Source: Chloroflexota bacterium
GTDB taxonomy: Bacteria; Chloroflexota; Dehalococcoidia; RBG-13-53-26
Assembly (NCBI GenBank): GCA_030616195.1
Contig: JAUWXW010000002.1
Coordinates: 1 to 29,917 of the forward strand
Length of the DNA stretch: 29,917 nt
Direction of reading: 5' to 3'
The notes beneath the pieces were generated by a model. It worked only from the letters and a program-made list of their open reading frames with translations. It was not told the origin of the DNA and searched no databases. The stretch's first letter is position 1. Each line of letters opens with the position of its first letter. Made by a program: the position numbers and the translations under genes. This document shows positions 29,119-29,917 of this stretch, piece by piece.

Positions 29119-29917
29119 TTATCTCGGCAGCCCCAGCCCCCTCGTGGCAATGATGAGACGCATGATCTCAGACGTGCCGGCGGCGATGGTCATGCCCACG
29201 GAAGACAGATATGCGTGCTCAATCCTCCCGTTTAGCGGTGCCCACTTGGAGCCTATCTCCAGCTGCCCGTAAAGTCCCATGATCTGGGTTCCGACATGGG
29301 CAAATCTCTGTAGCGCTTCAGAGGCGAAAAGCTTTATCATCGAGGCCTCATAGTTGGGAATAAGCCCTTGGGCCTGCATCCAGACAAGCCGGTAGGCCAG
29401 CATCCGGCCAACCTCGCATTCGATAGCAAGCTCTGCCAGCTTGTGCCGAATGAGAGGGTTCTTGGCCAGGGGTTCCCCGTTGCTCTTCGTCTCCTTGGTA
29501 AACTGTATCAGGTCATCTACGGTTCTTCGCACGCCGGCCATCATGACAACGCCGGCAGTCCGCTCAAAGTCCAGAGAAACCATTATATGATACCAGCCCC
29601 TGTTCTCCTCCCCGACAAGGTTGCTTTTGGGAACATGCACATCATCGTAGAAGACCTCATTAAGGTCATGCGTACCAGACATGGTTATCAAGGGGCGGAT
29701 AGTGATGCCCGGAGTCTGCAGGTCTACCATCAGGAGGCTGATACCTTTATGTTTTGGCTCCTGAGGCCCGGTTCTCACCAGCAACCATTGCCAGTAGTCA
29801 TTGATGTAGCCGCCACTGGTCCACAGCTTTTGCCCGTTAATAATGTATTCGTCGCCGTGAGCCACAGCGCGACAGTGTATATTAGCCATGTCGGAGCCCG
29901 CCTCCGGTTCACTATAG
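29119..29917 (-). CDS. Acyl-CoA dehydrogenase, N-terminus cut by window edge
   Basis: C-terminal 265 residues; the frame is open to the right edge, where SEPEAGSDMAN (FAD signature) is encoded, so the ATG at 29889 is internal. NGQKLWTSGGYINDYWQWLL follows. LDFERTAG places a Glu at the isovaleryl-CoA-dehydrogenase-type catalytic site, while the C-terminal MCAD-type site is not Glu (IAAGTSEIMRL). It ends ATRGLGLPR, close to the first dehydrogenase of the window (AWTGLELPRA) and to the remnant at 4369, so all three belong to one alpha-type subfamily. The neighbouring MarR-type gene may once have controlled it, although it lies downstream on the same strand. Confidence 0.9.
   Translation of the reverse strand, partial: YSEPEAGSDMANIHCRAVAHGDEYIINGQKLWTSGGYINDYWQWLLVRTGPQEPKHKGISLLMVDLQTPGITIRPLITMSGTHDLNEVFYDDVHVPKSNLVGEENRGWYHIMVSLDFERTAGVVMMAGVRRTVDDLIQFTKETKSNGEPLAKNPLIRHKLAELAIECEVGRMLAYRLVWMQAQGLIPNYEASMIKLFASEALQRFAHVGTQIMGLYGQLEIGSKWAPLNGRIEHAYLSSVGMTIAAGTSEIMRLIIATRGLGLPR

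Overview
The window looks like a chromosomal stretch of an uncultured Chloroflexota bacterium, most likely Dehalococcoidia-like. This rests on gene content: repeated acyl-CoA dehydrogenases, a CaiB-type CoA transferase, AMP-dependent acyl-CoA ligase, a stand-alone Lrp/RAM protein, an orphan branched-chain-type ABC binding lipoprotein and a palindromic GC-rich interspersed element. Strong Shine-Dalgarno sites and sigma70-like promoters show it is bacterial. The taxonomic call is inference.

Layout. 1-3830 (minus strand): a cysteine hydrolase cut by the window edge, then an operon rsmG - LPG-synthase-type membrane protein - alpha-methylacyl-CoA racemase-like CoA transferase. 3869-8469 (plus): a small RAM-domain protein, three tandem acyl-CoA dehydrogenases (one with an isovaleryl-CoA-dehydrogenase-type catalytic Glu, two paralogues without it) preceded by the 3' scrap of a fourth, and a HIT protein. 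8470-9582 is a decayed stretch: an inverted repeat, a LexA-like site, a serine-recombinase tail, and a small Lys-rich ORF with a near-consensus promoter but an in-frame TGA.

9583-15789 is the most interesting part. After a CrtI-like flavoprotein and a geranylgeranyl-reductase fragment (both minus) comes a tight plus-strand cassette: a 72-aa peptide ending in ...DPTAIWL, a ComQ-like isoprenyl-diphosphate-synthase-fold protein, and a 930-aa membrane protein with a ComP-like N-terminus (extracytoplasmic PDZ plus many membrane helices) whose output is GAF-GGDEF-HD-GYP instead of a histidine kinase. I read this as a candidate prenylated-peptide signalling system (ComX/ComQ/ComP logic) wired to cyclic-di-GMP.

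15812-23183 is bracketed by two inverted, related copies of a roughly 130-bp structured repeat. Between them lie four poorly characterised genes (an HD-domain protein, a four-cysteine PD-(D/E)XK nuclease, a 575-aa protein with a nuclease-like C-terminus, and an AlbA_2/Schlafen-type protein), much of it AT-rich, plus a small conserved-looking protein and a 3' fragment of tRNA-Met. It resembles an accessory, possibly defence, island.

23243-29917: an orphan ABC substrate-binding lipoprotein, a 53-aa ORF and terminator, a secreted C45/Ntn-hydrolase-like protein with thrombospondin type 3 repeats and a C-terminal membrane sorting tail, an acyl-CoA ligase with terminator, a frameshifted MarR regulator with an operator-like inverted repeat, and an acyl-CoA dehydrogenase running off the right edge. 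The core metabolism points to breakdown of branched or polycyclic acyl-CoA substrates.
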